A stretch of 64,000 nt of DNA from Pelargonium tetragonum (Eukaryota; Streptophyta; Magnoliopsida; Geraniales; Geraniaceae): NCBI GenBank assembly GCA_036897445.1, contig JAYMTL010000037.1:62001-126000 (forward strand), in the 5' to 3' direction. Below the pieces are notes generated by a model. The model had not been told where the DNA came from, searched no databases, and saw only the letters and a list, made by a program, of their open reading frames with translations. The position numbers and the translations under genes are program-made. The first letter of the stretch is position 1, and the number at the start of each line of letters is the position of its first letter. Shown here piece after piece: positions 25,936 to 39,059 of the stretch.

Positions 25936-28900
25936 TCTCTTTAAAGATTAAGGAAGAGTAAGCTAAGGTTAGCTCTTCATTGGGTATTTTCTTATAGGTT
26001 AACTGGGCATCTTAGTTATAATGAAGTCCTAGGGGTCTACTATAAGGAAAGGAAAATCAATATAGCTGGTTGACGAGAAGCCTAATTCAAGAAAAGTTTA
26101 CAAATAAAGTGTCACTAATTTGTTAGCCCAGTATCAATACTAATGACTTGAATCTGGTTGTGCCTTTAATCTTGAATTTTCTTGTGATTGCTCTCTCTTT
26201 TTTAAGGTATTGCATATGTTAAGAAGTCCTTACTTTGTGCTTTAATAATCTGTCATATAACAAGACTTTTTCGGAATAAACTATTGCATTTCTTCCCTGC
26301 TTTAGTAGGAATTCTAATTTCCTTAACTGGATACCGGAGGGCTGCTTAAAGGAAGGTATGACCTAAACAAGATAGGGGCTTTTTACACCAGAGCTCAGTA
26401 AGGAAACTTAAAAGCATTGCTATTTCTGAGAGCTGTATTTTTTGTTATATTAACTCAGAGCAAAGAATTCTAAATCCTGAAATTGTAGCTTTTACCTTAC
26501 GTGCCGCTATACTTATAAGGTCTAAGGAAACCCTGTCTAAGAAAATACTAAACTGAAATAAAGGACCCCTCTCTCTTTTCTCAAATCGGGTTTTGTAAAA
26601 AAAAATGACTGTGGATCCCCGTGAAAAATTGAAATTTTGAAAACTTTTATTGTGCTCGTTTTAGTGTCTGTATTATACTATTCCCTTGAATTGCTCACCA
26701 CGCCTACATGGTATAAAGACCCCTTTTAAGTACACTCTAACCCAGAAAATAGGCTTTCTAAAGTAAGCTCACCAGGAATTAATTATTAGTAGTACTATCG
26801 CAAATAAAACACCTTAAATTGAAATTTGCTTGGCATATACATATATCTAAGATTCACCTGGACCCCAGGATTCTGGTTATCCGAGTTAGTGTGTGATACA
26901 GTCCTTAATATTCAAATCTCGGAATACTTTAGTTTGAAAGTAGGAAATCCCTAAGTTTAAATTCAGTAAAACCCTGTCCACTCTCATTTGGTAAATTGTT
27001 TGGATTTTAAAGCTTCTTGGTATCGTGGATTCTACCTTAACCCTGTTTTCTATTAAGGAGGTATTCTAGTCAGGATAATCTTAACAAATCGAGTTTCCGT
27101 TTTTATTATAAAATTTTCTAAACGAGTTTAACTAGCAGAAATTTCCGCCTGTAAAAAGACAGAAATGGGCAACTCTCTTGGCATTTTTTTGAGTTTAGCT
27201 GAAGATTTTTCCTGTAAGAGCATGCCCTTGATTGAAACTAGAGATACAAAAGAGCTTAAGTGAATACAATGCTGCATTTGAACCTAGTCTCTGAAATTTA
27301 GTATACGGATAGTGGGTAAGCCAAAACTTTTACGAATCAGTAAGTTTTATTAAATCCAACCCAAAGCGGGCTTTGGCTTTTTTAGTATTTAAGGTTAATC
27401 TTTTTTTAACCTCGTGAAAAAGCTACGTGACAGCGTATTATTAAACTAGAGGTTACTGGTTATTGCTTATAAGATAAGGGAAGCTCTTTTTTTAAGCATC
27501 TGAGATTTCTACACATAAAATTTTCATTCTTTCCTGGAGAATCTAAAAGGTATAAATTCTACTTCAGCACAAGCAAACAAATACGCTTTAGTTTAGTTCT
27601 TTTATTTCTAATTGTGGTCGGCGGCAGAAACAGTTACGTTAGAATCCCTTTTTAACTTATTAGGGAAATTGTAAAGCAGAAATTCTTGACTAATAGCTAT
27701 TGAAAACCCATCTTGTATATACTTAAAGCTAGAGGAAGGCTGGTGTCAAAACCTTTTAAGTAATAGACGGAGACAACACTAAAAAGAATCCTAAGAGTAA
27801 CCCTACGCAATAAAAGTAGCAGCTTATACCGAAACAAAAACTAGACAACTACATCTTCTTTACTAACAGTTCAAGAAATTTTAGGGTCTTACTACCTTGC
27901 TTTAGGGAGGAATCCTGTTACATAAATATCATATACTCGTCCCAGCACACTTACTATACTAGCTACATTAGGAACTCTTAAAGAGCCGGTTATAGTAAAA
28001 GTTACAACTCACCGGATTTTAGGTACCCTGTTCAGACAAGAGAAGGCTTTTTTTAACATTCGTCTAGAGAAATTCTTGCACAGCCTTAGGTTACACTCCC
28101 TTTTCATTTTAACTTGATAAATTAAATCAGGCTAAAAAAAAATAAAGTACTCCAAAAAGGAAAGTTCAACCGCTCTTCAATAAGGGGTCTTCACACCAAA
28201 AGCAGGGCAAATCTATTAACCTAGAAGAGTCACTTTTTTCTTATTTATCTAGCCTAATTAAAAAGGCGATATTCGGACAAACCTCAGGAGGAATTTGACT
28301 TACTTCAAAAATGAAAATGACTGACTTAATGTTATGAGCTACCTCTATCCGTATCTCTGTATCATACCACTCTAATCTAAGACTAAGAGCTATATTTGTA
28401 AACTTGTAATTGTCTTTGTAGCTATATCTTGTGGGATATAACTTTCTTATTGATATTGTTCAGATACGGGTCTTATTCTTTCTTGGTGTTAGAGGATTCC
28501 CCCTAGCTATTTAAAGTAGTTACTGTATAGTATATAAGTTATATAGGAAAGATAGTTCGTGTTGTTATAGCAACTTAGTTGCGTCTATCCCTAACTTTTT
28601 GAGGTTACATATTTTGTGGGATGGGAAACCTAAAATTTTTTAATAACTAGTATAAAAAAACTTGCGTTAGGTTACATTGTAATTTTCTATCATAGCTCAT
28701 TTCCGCCAATTTTTATGAACTCATTTTAGCGCTTGGTTTTTTCATTAAAAGGTTTCCTTGCCTTTGAGAGAGAAATAGTATGCCGTTTTCCTCATGATCC
28801 AGTGCAATGCTCCTCCCCTGCACTAGCCTGCACTAGTTAGAATTAGTAAGGGAGTAGTTTAGAAGTCATTAATGGGTTTTTGAATTGTTTTAGAAAAGGA

Positions 28901-31274
28901 ATCCAGTTTTAGAATTATATCAAAACAAAAAGCTATTTAACCCCTTTTTCCGCAGGCAGGGTGTCCAGTAAATCAAGCACTTTTTTTATTAACTCAAAGC
29001 ACAAAATGACGTCCTTAAGGCTTCCCCTTGCTTTTATTTAAGAGAGGAACCCCCGGTAAACTGTTAATTCCTGATTTTGTTGTTCGTTCTTTCCTGCAGC
29101 AAGTGACTAAGGAAAGCTCAATAAGAGATAGCTGTGTTTACTAGTAAGGTAGCTCCCAGAGTATATAGCCTAAACAACTTGGTAATAAAAGCTTAGGGTG
29201 TACTTTTTCTTTTTTCTCTAACGAGTTTTACTTATCGAATACGTAGACTTATTTCCTTTTCAGAGCTTGCCTTACTAAACCTTAGACTCTATATCAACTT
29301 AAAAGTTATGTATTATACTTTAACCATCCAGAAAATAGACCCAACATTTAGAAATAATTCATAAGCTTTTCGTGTATCCCAGTTTATGAAGCCAACAAAA
29401 CTAAGGGGGTAGATTCTTAGGCCAGTTTAAAAGTAAAGAAATTGGTATTGTAAACGAGAATTCTTATATTTAACACGTAGTCCAAAACTGCTCTAGACTT
29501 TTTAATGGGTTATGGAAGACCTTGGCATAGGAAGTCCTTACTAGGGTTTCCTAGCTTTTAATATAGAAAATCTTACCAACTGGGGTGCAAAGTATGAGCA
29601 AAGGGTGAGGCAAGATTTTAATACTAAACAAGTATCGCCTTAAGGAAGTTCGTTTGACATTATAGTGAATACTCTCAGGATTTCCCTTCTAATAAATAGT
29701 GGGCAGAAACTTGCCAGGAGCTTCTTATTATAGGCTTGCTCCACCCTTTTGCTACTAAGCGTCTATTTCGCAATAAAAGGTCCTCGGGGTACTACGTAAT
29801 ACGGGATTATTACTAAGGCTAGAGGTCGAAATAAGGGCAGGAAGAATACAGAAAACGCTGAAGTTAATACATCAAACTTAGTCTGTTATGGAGTAAAACA
29901 GGTTGTATTCAAAAGCCTTGTTCTTTCACGAAGTCCGCAGGAACTAAGATAAATTCTATTCTAAGCTTAAGAAGATACTGAGTTTAAATTACCTCCGAAA
30001 TTTCATTTCAGGGCTTCCTTTATATAAAAGAGTACATTGAATAACTTTTTATTTAATATGGATACCCTTTTGAGTAAATAAGTGAGGGTATAGTTTTCGC
30101 CCCTAAAGCACTGGTTATAGTAACTTATATTTGCTTAACTCAAAGGAGTATAATAACCTTGGTGGAATAGATGCTCTAGCAGGTTTTAGATATTTCTTTT
30201 GTAAATCTGTTACTATAGTATATGAGAATATAAAAAGACTCCTTATTCACTCGGCCCTGGTGCCTTTTTTAAAAGACCCCGGACTCAATTTGTAATACAC
30301 GAGTTTTCAGCAATCAGAAAAGAATGAAAAAGCTTAAGGGGTTCCCGGTGTTTAGTTTAGGGGGTCCTACTTACAACCTTTCTTTAGCGAGTCTCCACTT
30401 ATGAATATGAAACTTTCAAATTAGATTCTGTTTTCATTAGATTTGTTAGTGTACAAGAATTTTGAAAGCCCTAGGAGGTGACGGGGATTTGGCTGTGGAT
30501 AAGTGATAATAAAATATCTATAGGGCTGGCTGGGTGGATTTACCGATCTGTTAAAGGGGGCCTCCCGTTGGGTACCCCTCAAGAAGTCTTCCCTGCAGCT
30601 TCCTTGATCCAAAAGACTCTACCTTAATAACCTACTCTAGGGTTATTCTTTTAAAATTAAGCTTAGTTGTTACTACTTTAGAGAGGATACAAACCCCGGA
30701 GAATTCTAGGTAAGTGTTATACCCGACCCCAGTATAACGGAGGGAGGCGGGAAGTGTACATAAATAAATATTCATACGTACATATCCATCTAAAGCTTTC
30801 TTACTCTTCAGAACTACACTCTTTTATAAGTCTATAATTCATACTTGTCTGGATTTTAGTGGTTAGAAAGTAGCAAGGACTTAACTTGTGCTCCATAAAC
30901 TTTCTTTAACTCATACTTTACAAGTTTTTTTCTAAAAAAGGAAACCACTTTTTTAAATTCTTCTAGCGGAAGTCACTTGGTTTATCTTTTTCGCGTTTCT
31001 AGCACTAATAAAGAGGAGAGTTTTTCTTTTGCGGGAAAGGGTTAACAAGCAAGTCTTCAGAAGCTTAGTTTACTGTTCCAGATTCCCTTCTTACTTTTCT
31101 TTGTAACACGAATTATAAGAGATACGGGAACTTCTAAATCAGATCTAAAACTGGAAGTCTTAAAAAAAGGAGACTTTATAAAGTAGAAAATTCAGTTTTA
31201 CGGGTATAGGGGCGCAAAAAGGCAAGTATACTCTGTCTGAAACTTCAAAAGAGGCCTCGGAAAAGAAAATACAA
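25936..31274. other. Gene-free stretch, nothing recognised
   Basis: Only one frame of 60 or more codons (minus 30421-30612, 63 codons, unsupported). The texture is uniform background, with GG..CC imperfect palindromes bounded by TA. Confidence 0.55.
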
Positions 31275-31288
31275 GGTAATGCAATTAA
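31275..31288 (+). repeat. Dispersed 14-base word GGTAATGCAATTAA
   Basis: Exact member of the set GGTAATGYAATTAA, with others at 34229, 44462 and 62523, a 13-base match on the minus strand at 61925, and shorter matches at 1727 and 35989. Its function is unknown. Confidence 0.5.
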
Positions 31289-34228
31289 TTTACCTTAAAG
31301 TCAAACTCTAAAAATGTGCTTTAGACCTGTAGCGTTCAAGCAAGGTTAACCCGAGGAGAGTGAACTCGGACTACTAACATATGAATATTGTCTTCCGAAT
31401 TCCTTGTAATTTTTAAGAATTGCCTACTAAAGCGGATCCCTAATATTTAACCACTTGTTATGCTTATCTTAAGGGTGAGGATAAAGCAGATTGAGAAACC
31501 CTCAAAAAGGTATAAAACCTTACCTGTATCCACAGTTTAGTAACTTTTGGAATCTCCCTCTAAATTAGGAGAGAAAACTCTTTTGCTATGCAGACAAGTC
31601 TAAAAATAGCGGAGGTTCGTAAAGCTACCCTGCACTCAGTCAAAAGGAATCCCTGTCCTGTAAAAGAATTTTAAGTTTGTAGGGACTCGCAAGGGTTGGT
31701 AAACCCCGGAAGTGAAACTAAACAGTTAAGGAGCACCTTTTTCGCCGCCTTTTACGGGATTTTCTCTTTGTTTTGTTTCTACCAAAATTAAATAGCAGAT
31801 ACGTATTTAAGAAAAAACTCCTGCTAAAAGCAAAATGATATATTCAGTAGATTTACTCTTTTTAGAGATAACCCTCTTAATTATATGTACTCGGTAAGAA
31901 CCCCTCGGAATCCTTGCGGATTAAAACTCCAAAAGACATAATTAAGCTAGAACAAAAATTGACAAACAAAGACAGAGCATTTTCTAATTTCTTTGCGCTA
32001 TTGTTGTACTGGATAGGCACACTGGACAGCACCTAGCTCCCTTTATTATAAGGAATACCCAATAGGGTAACGCAATTCTTTTAGGCGAGAATAATATACC
32101 ACCAAAAGAAAGAGCTCAAATTCAATCTGAAACCTGTAACATTTGTGCAAATTCGAAACTTGTGTGCGCTGGACAAGGACTTAAAAAAGAATGAATAAAG
32201 TTTTAAAAGACATTTTCAAGGATTTGGTTTTCTGGTGTTCGACTAACCTCTTTATTGTCTCCGTATCCTTAATTACCAAAAAGTTTGGCTCGGTAATACG
32301 GCAGAAGGCGCTTTTGCGAAGTCTTTTTTTTATTATAGACCTAGGTTCCCCTTCTGTCGAGGGTACTATCAACACTAGCATTTACTAGAAAGAATTTTAT
32401 TGTACTAATACTCAGGAAAGCTCGTACGAAGTACCCAACAATAGTAAGGGATACTCCGAACTCCTATGAATATAACGGGCAAAAGTTAACTACAACTAAG
32501 AAATAAAGAGACCCTCTCTAGGAAGTGAAGGCGGTATCACTTTTAGGTCCAGTATCTCCTTACATTATCGAGGGGAAGCGCTCTAGGGGAGGAGTTTCAG
32601 AATTGATATATTTAATAAAACCGGGGATCCCCTTTTGTTATCTAATTTTTAGCATAGGTATCTCTACGAGTGCCCTTTTTTTATAATCTTTAAAGCTTAA
32701 AGCGCGCCCTTATAAATACAAAAATAACAAGTGATAGATGCTTTTATTCAAAGTGCCTGTTAGGAATACCTATAAAATCAAGGAGTACTAATAGATACCG
32801 AAGTTATTGTTATCAAAAAACTTGCTACTAAAATTTAAGCTGTAACAAGATTTTAAACTTACGACGCAAGGAAAATGCGTTAGATTAGAGAACTGCCTGA
32901 GTTAATCTCGGATACCCCTTTAGTTAGGGAAGCGCTGTAATTTAAATAAAAATATTTAATATCTCGAATTCCGTGATACTAAGGGCGGTCTGTCTTATCT
33001 GAATGTTTAATTATACTTAATTTATTGAGCAGCGTTTTATAATTCCTGTATCAGCTCGGAGAAATTCCAGAGGACTAAGTTCCCCAAATTACTATTAAAG
33101 AGTTTAAGTCATCGGCCATACTTATTATCTTATTATACTCACTTACTTTACTAAACTAAGCCAAGTACGGATAAAGGACTCTCTACTAAATTTGCTTACT
33201 TTTTTATAACTCTTTGCCATTCCTAAACTAAACCCAAGAAAGTCTCAACTGGGTAAAAGTATTGAGCTTTAGAGAACTTTACAAAAATATGGAGTATTTA
33301 CAACCTAAAACTTACTTTCATTTTAGTCTGTAGTTACTCTAAATTCTCGAAGGCGTCTACTATAATAAAATCTATTTAAGTAAAGGGACATCCTCCATCA
33401 TATTGAATAGATGTAAGGGGAATCTGGATCGCAATTATGCACATCACTCTTTCGGTCGAGCTAAACTAATCAAGAGCTTTTCCTATAGTAGTAAACTAGG
33501 GATAGCCTTGTCCTTTATAAGTTTTTGAAGCTATACTCTTAAGCGGGGGCCCCCTAAAGAAAAAGTTTTAAGGTTTATACCATAGTAATACCAGGAAACA
33601 CTAAAGCTAATTCTAAAGGAAGTGTTTTGAACCCCTCCATTACTCAATGCGAATTTTAGTCATATCCTGCAACAGGGTTTTCCTTAAGTGAACTAAAGTT
33701 TTGCTTTGTATTAAATTAGTACGCATTGAGGGAACTTTTCTCAGGATCCCCATATATAATAACCCACTGCGAGTGCGGAACCCTAAGAGCACCCATTTCG
33801 AAAAACCTTCTGCTTTGCCGCGCGTAAACTAGGTTGAGTAGTAATAGAAAACCTCCCAGCAGTATAATGTATATAGCACTCTCCTGTTCCTAATTTCAAG
33901 AGTATTAGTAAAAAAAGTTTCTTTATCTAAGTTATTTTCATCACCCTTTTCTATATATACCTACAGGATTTCCTTTCTCCGTAGAAGAGGCCCTTATCTA
34001 CCCTAAAAAATTGAGCCATTTTCATTTTTTAGAGATCTCTAGAATTGAAGGACCAGTCATAGAGGAAGTTTCCTTATGAAGCTTTGCCTTGTTCGAAGAG
34101 TTAACTAAAGAGCCAGGGTACCCGATTTTACATCATTAATTTAGTAACGAGGAATACCCTAAATAAGGGGCCCTCAATTCTTGCAATTATTCCGTTATAT
34201 ATTAAAAAAGGAGCTCTCGTCAGATAAA
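31289..34228. other. Gene-free stretch with overlapping opposite-strand chance frames
   Basis: Frames of 65 (plus 32191-32388) and 66 codons (minus 32181-32381) cover the same bases on opposite strands, which is expected where a TA-poor patch leaves both strands open. Neither has a recognisable motif. Confidence 0.5.
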
Positions 34229-34242
34229 GGTAATGTAATTAA
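34229..34242 (+). repeat. Dispersed 14-base word GGTAATGTAATTAA
   Basis: Exact member of the GGTAATGYAATTAA set. It is followed by GGGGGATCC, one of the typical background palindromes. No B-box follows, unlike the copy at 62523. Confidence 0.5.
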
Positions 34243-37200
34243 GGGGGATCCAATACAAATTACAAAGGGATACGCAGGATCTTCCGGTGCAAAAACTGCA
34301 ATAGACTCAAAACTAAACTAGACTAAATATGTCAACCTGCAGGCAGAATCAAGGTTATTAACTCTTGGCGTAAGGGTCCCGTCAATTCTTTATTAAAGAT
34401 TGCTCAAACAAATAACAAATATAGTTAATATAGTATAGGATATAAAGCCGATTACGTAAATTCATACCATGAAGCTTGAGCTGTAGAGATTGAAAGCAAG
34501 ATATTTTGCTTTTTCAGGAGTTCTGAGAAATGAGTATACAGTACAAAAAAGCCCCTACTAGATTCGAAAATCTTGTATGAACGAAGCTTGGCTGGGTAGG
34601 AGAGTGGTGCTTATTCTTTCCAAGGTAAATTACCCCTTTTTAATTCATAAATGTGTAAGCTTGATTTGATACTCTTTTTTTCCCTATACTCATAGTAGTA
34701 TTCTTGTATAGAACTGTAAAACTAAAACGCGTATAAGTTAAGTTGGGAATCCTTGTAAATTCCACAAATGTACAAAACATAATGTAGGATAGGTCCTAAT
34801 TCAAGTTTTCTTAATTTTATTAAACAAGAATTGCTATTATGTTTTATAAATTATCTTTCTAATGAATTTTCTCCTAACCTTTACCTTATAGTTTAGGGCT
34901 GCCCATAGACTTCTGACTACGAGCTTATACCTCCAACTCCCTGTACGGTGCTGCGGGCTTTCTTCCCCCTTTCTTTGGTCTTTGGTTTTCTTTCGTTCAA
35001 AACAAATAGGCAGACCCGCCAAGCATACTAAAAAAAGACTAGCTAGTACTAGTAAATAAGAATATTATATTGAATGCCAAACCCCTTCTGAAAAAAGAAG
35101 TTATTATGCGAAACTCTTTTGATTACTGCAGATCATAAGAAAGTGCACCTCCTTCCCCTAGCGAGCTGCTGTAAATAATAAAGAGTAGCTATGGCATAAC
35201 CCCTTTTATAAATCCTATACTATCCGTTTTTTTAGGAGGCCTTAATTTCACTTCCCTTCTGTAAGCGTTATCCCAAGCTTTTAAGTTCTTTAACTGCAAC
35301 ACTTAGGTATATTCTATTTCTGTTTTATTTTAAAGGGTACCCCTATTGAGTGCCAGATAGTAGTGAAGTTATATAAACTAAGAGCTAAGAAAAAAGTTAA
35401 TAAAAAATGAACCGGTGAGTTCAACCTCTTGATTACGCGTACAATACTATACATATAGTTTTTTCAAAAAAATTTCTTGTAAGTTGAAGCAATTAAGTAT
35501 CCCATAAAATTGAATTAGGAAAAATTTCTATTAATTGCAAAAGAATTTCCCAGATACAAGTCGTACCTAAAGATTAACATCAAACCTCGAGTGAGGGACT
35601 TCTAATCTAAAAGTCTTGTGTAAACCAAAAGAGACTTTTTTAAAGGAGGTCCGTCATGTTTCTTTTATGTAAGCTGCATCTATAAACTTATGAATTTTTG
35701 CTTCTGTATTTAAAATCCTTTTTCATTTTTAATAAAATTTGTTCAATTAGGGATTAGGGGAGGGTTATAAAACGGCTCCTTCACCGCAATTACTCTAACC
35801 AGAAAGTAGAAATCCAAGATATTTAAAAGGCATTGATTTCATAACAACTCTAATTAAGTCTCTTTAAAATACTTAAATCTTATAAGTTATAAGAGCAGCT
35901 TTTGTAATAAAAATAAAGATGTTAACTTCCTCCCGAATAACGAAATTCAATCGACTCGTGATAAGATGCTTAGCCTAATCTTTCGTACTTACATTACCTG
36001 GAGGCAATCCTTTTTAGGTACTTTCGAGTCTAAATTGAATACAAAATTTTAGCTATGCTTGAGAATGTTCTTTTACATGATAGTTCAGGTAATCAAAATA
36101 TTAAGAGTCCGGTATATTTTTATATTTAGTTTTTGCGGAAAGAATATAAAAGAACATTGTTGCTTATGATGGGAAGTCGCTCTAATATTATTTTGGAATT
36201 TTGAACAGCTACTGGAGTGGAGCTTTAATTGCACATATTTTAAAATTCTAACTTTTAGTACTTAGGGTAACCAGACCTTGTATAGCGCCCATCAAAAAAT
36301 ATGCAAAGAAGGAAAACTTAAAGTTTACACTGAGTACTGGAAATGAATAAAATAATTTAATCATCACAAAGGCCCTTATAAAATGGTTATAGCTCATGAA
36401 AAGCAGCCTTTGCTTAAGGTATAGCTAGCTTATTATATTTAGTAAATTAGGTTGTACACCTTTAGGATTTCTAAGCATACGAAACTAAAAAGTTTCGAGT
36501 TTCCTTTTGGTCTTTTTTAGAGCAAATCCAAGGCTTCCTGTGCTTTTTTATTCTGCAACTTGTATGCTAGCTTAGAATAAGACTTTAGTAATGAATTTGG
36601 GGTTTTCATATAAATCTCTTTTTGGGCTTTGACTTTTACTCTTCTACGTAAAGTATTGTTAAAAAGAATAAGTAAAGGTTTTAAATAAGGTAACACAGAT
36701 GGACCTATAGTCTAAAATGACTTAGGAGTTCATCCCTATTTTGGAGATTCCTAAATCTGTCCTCTCCTTTTCCTGGTATGGGCCCGCTAGAATTTATTAA
36801 CCAAGCAATAACAAGCAGGGAGTCATCATCCGTTAGAATTGTTACGACAAAGTACTAAAAACAAGTACAACTCCTAGATTGTTTCTATTTGGCCTTTAAA
36901 AGATAAAGTTAAACCGATATAATTAGTGGTATATTTATACGTGTCTAAGAACTCTGGGCCCTTCTTTATCCGCGGCTAGTTATCGGGCATTGTAAAATCC
37001 TGGCAATACTCTTAGGTATGACGGGTAAAATCCAAAAAACTACCCTTTAATTTAAATGACAAGGCATGCACAACCCTTATTAGATAGAGTCTTAGTTCCA
37101 CTTTTCGACTCAAGATTATTATATTATAACATTCCAAAGCAAAAGGTCTAATAGTATAGGAGTTTTTCTCTCTATCTTACCTCCCCTTTTTTTTTCGCGA

Positions 37201-37600
37201 GAGCCCTTTTCCTTTAAGTAAGGACACCCTAGTAAAGAAGTATATAGCAGGTTACATATTCTTGATAACAACTCTATACTTGATATAAGAGCTTCCAATC
37301 TCATAATACACCCTTCCAGTAAAGACTGGTCGTTAAAAGTTTGACCTACCAGGACTCAGGTCTAGTGTGTTTTTAGGTTTCATTTTACAACGACGTGCCC
37401 AACTGACCTACTCCAAGAAAAACCCTTGTATTAGAAGCCAAGCCAAACGAGAGTTAGTATCCATAAAAGTTAACAGCGAGCTGGAAAAGGCTCTTATAAA
37501 TCTCGAGGGGCTTGTCAAATTAGAAAATGGGGCTGACTAATAAAGGGATATCTTGTACTATATACTATAAAAGGATAAGTAACTCAAGACTGTTAAAAAA
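34243..37600. other. Gene-free stretch, nothing recognised
   Basis: Frames of 61 codons on the minus strand (34837-35022 and 37119-37304) are unsupported. A 10-base minus-strand match to the GGTAATGTAA word lies at 35989-35998. Otherwise background. Confidence 0.5.
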
Positions 37601-38830
37601 GAGAAATTCTCTGTATGAGTCGGGCCCTTAGCAAAAAAGAGTACAAGCACTTACTTTTTAAACCGGCAAAAAGAGGAATAGGAACTAGAAAAAACAGACT
37701 TGAACTCTATTACTCGAGAAACGACTTTACTTTAAGCCCTAGGGTTCTCTTATTCCGCAGCCTCTTTAACAAAAAATATACCAGCTACAGGGGTTACAGT
37801 ACCTCCTACGGACTTCTGTAACTTTATTAATACCTACCTTTTGATAGTCTTTACTCTGTATCCTAGGAGCCTTCTTGTTATGGAGCTCTACGTCGTTATC
37901 CTCTTGAGGTGGGGGACTCTTTAGTGCTAAGGGCCCGCTAGTAGTCTTACTCTTTCTCTTGTTATTCTTCCTTGTAGTATTTCCTTTTCTTGTATAGTAG
38001 CAGGCAGTTAGTATTTTATATTAGGTATAATAGTACTTAATGGGTCTTTTTCTGTAGCTGTCACAGTCCTTTTAGTTTCAAAGCGTTAAGGACAAAACAA
38101 GTCTAGATTCATTAGAACAATACCGGAGCTGCTTGGAGGAACCTTTACGTGCCCTAAAACACGAATAAGTCTCTTTCCGTAAGAGGTTGGGCTTTTCATT
38201 TTCTCTTGTAAAATCTATCCCGGGTTCTAGCTTTACTGGAACTCATTCCCTTTAGTTACTTTATTCTCTAGGCTTGTTACTAGATAGATAAGTTTTTTGT
38301 TAACGGGATTTCCTACAGGTAGCTATTCCCGTTGTCTAGTGTAGAGAAGGAGTAAGACTTATAAGTAGAAAGATAATTTATTATACTGTGGCGTTGTGAA
38401 GGGCGGAAAACTTGTGTATAATAAACATCCTACTTAATAAAACCCAACGTTTCAGATGCCTAATACCCGACCTACCTTCATACATAGCTATCCCGGACTC
38501 TTCTATAAATAAGGAAAGGTAGCTAGACTTATAGATTTTTTTATCTTTCTCAGTCTGGACTTAATAGTGTTACGGGATTAGAACTCTTATATTCGTGCGT
38601 TTCCTGTAGATAGTCCTTACAGTCTTATATAGGGTACGGTATTCTTAAAAAAAGGGGTTTAGTACAAGGTTACCTTACTTTACGGGTGGTTTAAGTGGAT
38701 ACCTATGGTATCTCCTTATATCTTTAAATTAGGTAAACCGGGTATTATTAACAGGGTAAGATTTTTTAGGAGCTTCTAGGAACCCCGTGTAAGGAGTTGC
38801 TCCTAGCTCTTATATGTTACTCTGTTTCAA
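37601..38830. other. T/G-biased block with TG/CA strand asymmetry
   Basis: From about 37790 the plus strand is rich in TTGTA, CTTGT, TAGTA and TCTT words, and over 37800-38100 TpG exceeds CpA about two to one. This is the reverse of the bias in 961-1680. If RIP acted it hit mainly the plus-strand cytosines. The plus frame 37615-37821 (68 codons, ATG) at its left edge is basic and Tyr-, Lys- and Arg-rich but matches no family I know. It may be a decayed repeat or former coding region; no family is assigned. Confidence 0.35.
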
Positions 38831-39028
38831 GAGTTCCCAGTCCGATAATTGGGAAGTATACTGAAGCTAAAGAAATTGAGTAAATGAGAAGATCTCCACT
38901 GTTAGTTAGTTGTTAGTTAAAGCGATAATCATTCCTTTTGACTAGGTTTTTAACAAGCAAGTAAGTGGGTTTTCTTAACACTACTTTTTTGGGTCTTTAG
39001 GCAAGCTTGCTTGTATAGATAGTATGGG
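38831..39028. other. Background between two noted features
   Basis: It includes a short direct duplication, GTTAGTTA (near 38903-38920), and nothing else of note. Confidence 0.4.
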
Positions 39029-39059
39029 GCTTGAACTCCTGTATTCTCTGCATTCTGTA
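39029..39059 (-). repeat. Short dispersed repeat with tRNA B-box-like end, copy B
   Basis: Partner of 25905-25935, identical at 26 of 31 positions. This copy keeps CpA and TpG where the other has TpA at two sites, so it looks like the less mutated one. Its minus strand reads into GAGTTCAAGCCCC, a B-box-like word. Confidence 0.35.

Noticed and set aside
32181-32388. Opposite-strand pair of 65- and 66-codon frames
   Set aside because: Overlapping open frames on both strands arise where TA is locally sparse; no motif in either.
37615-37821. 68-codon ATG frame at the edge of the T/G-biased block
   Set aside because: No known family, no support beyond openness, and length within chance.
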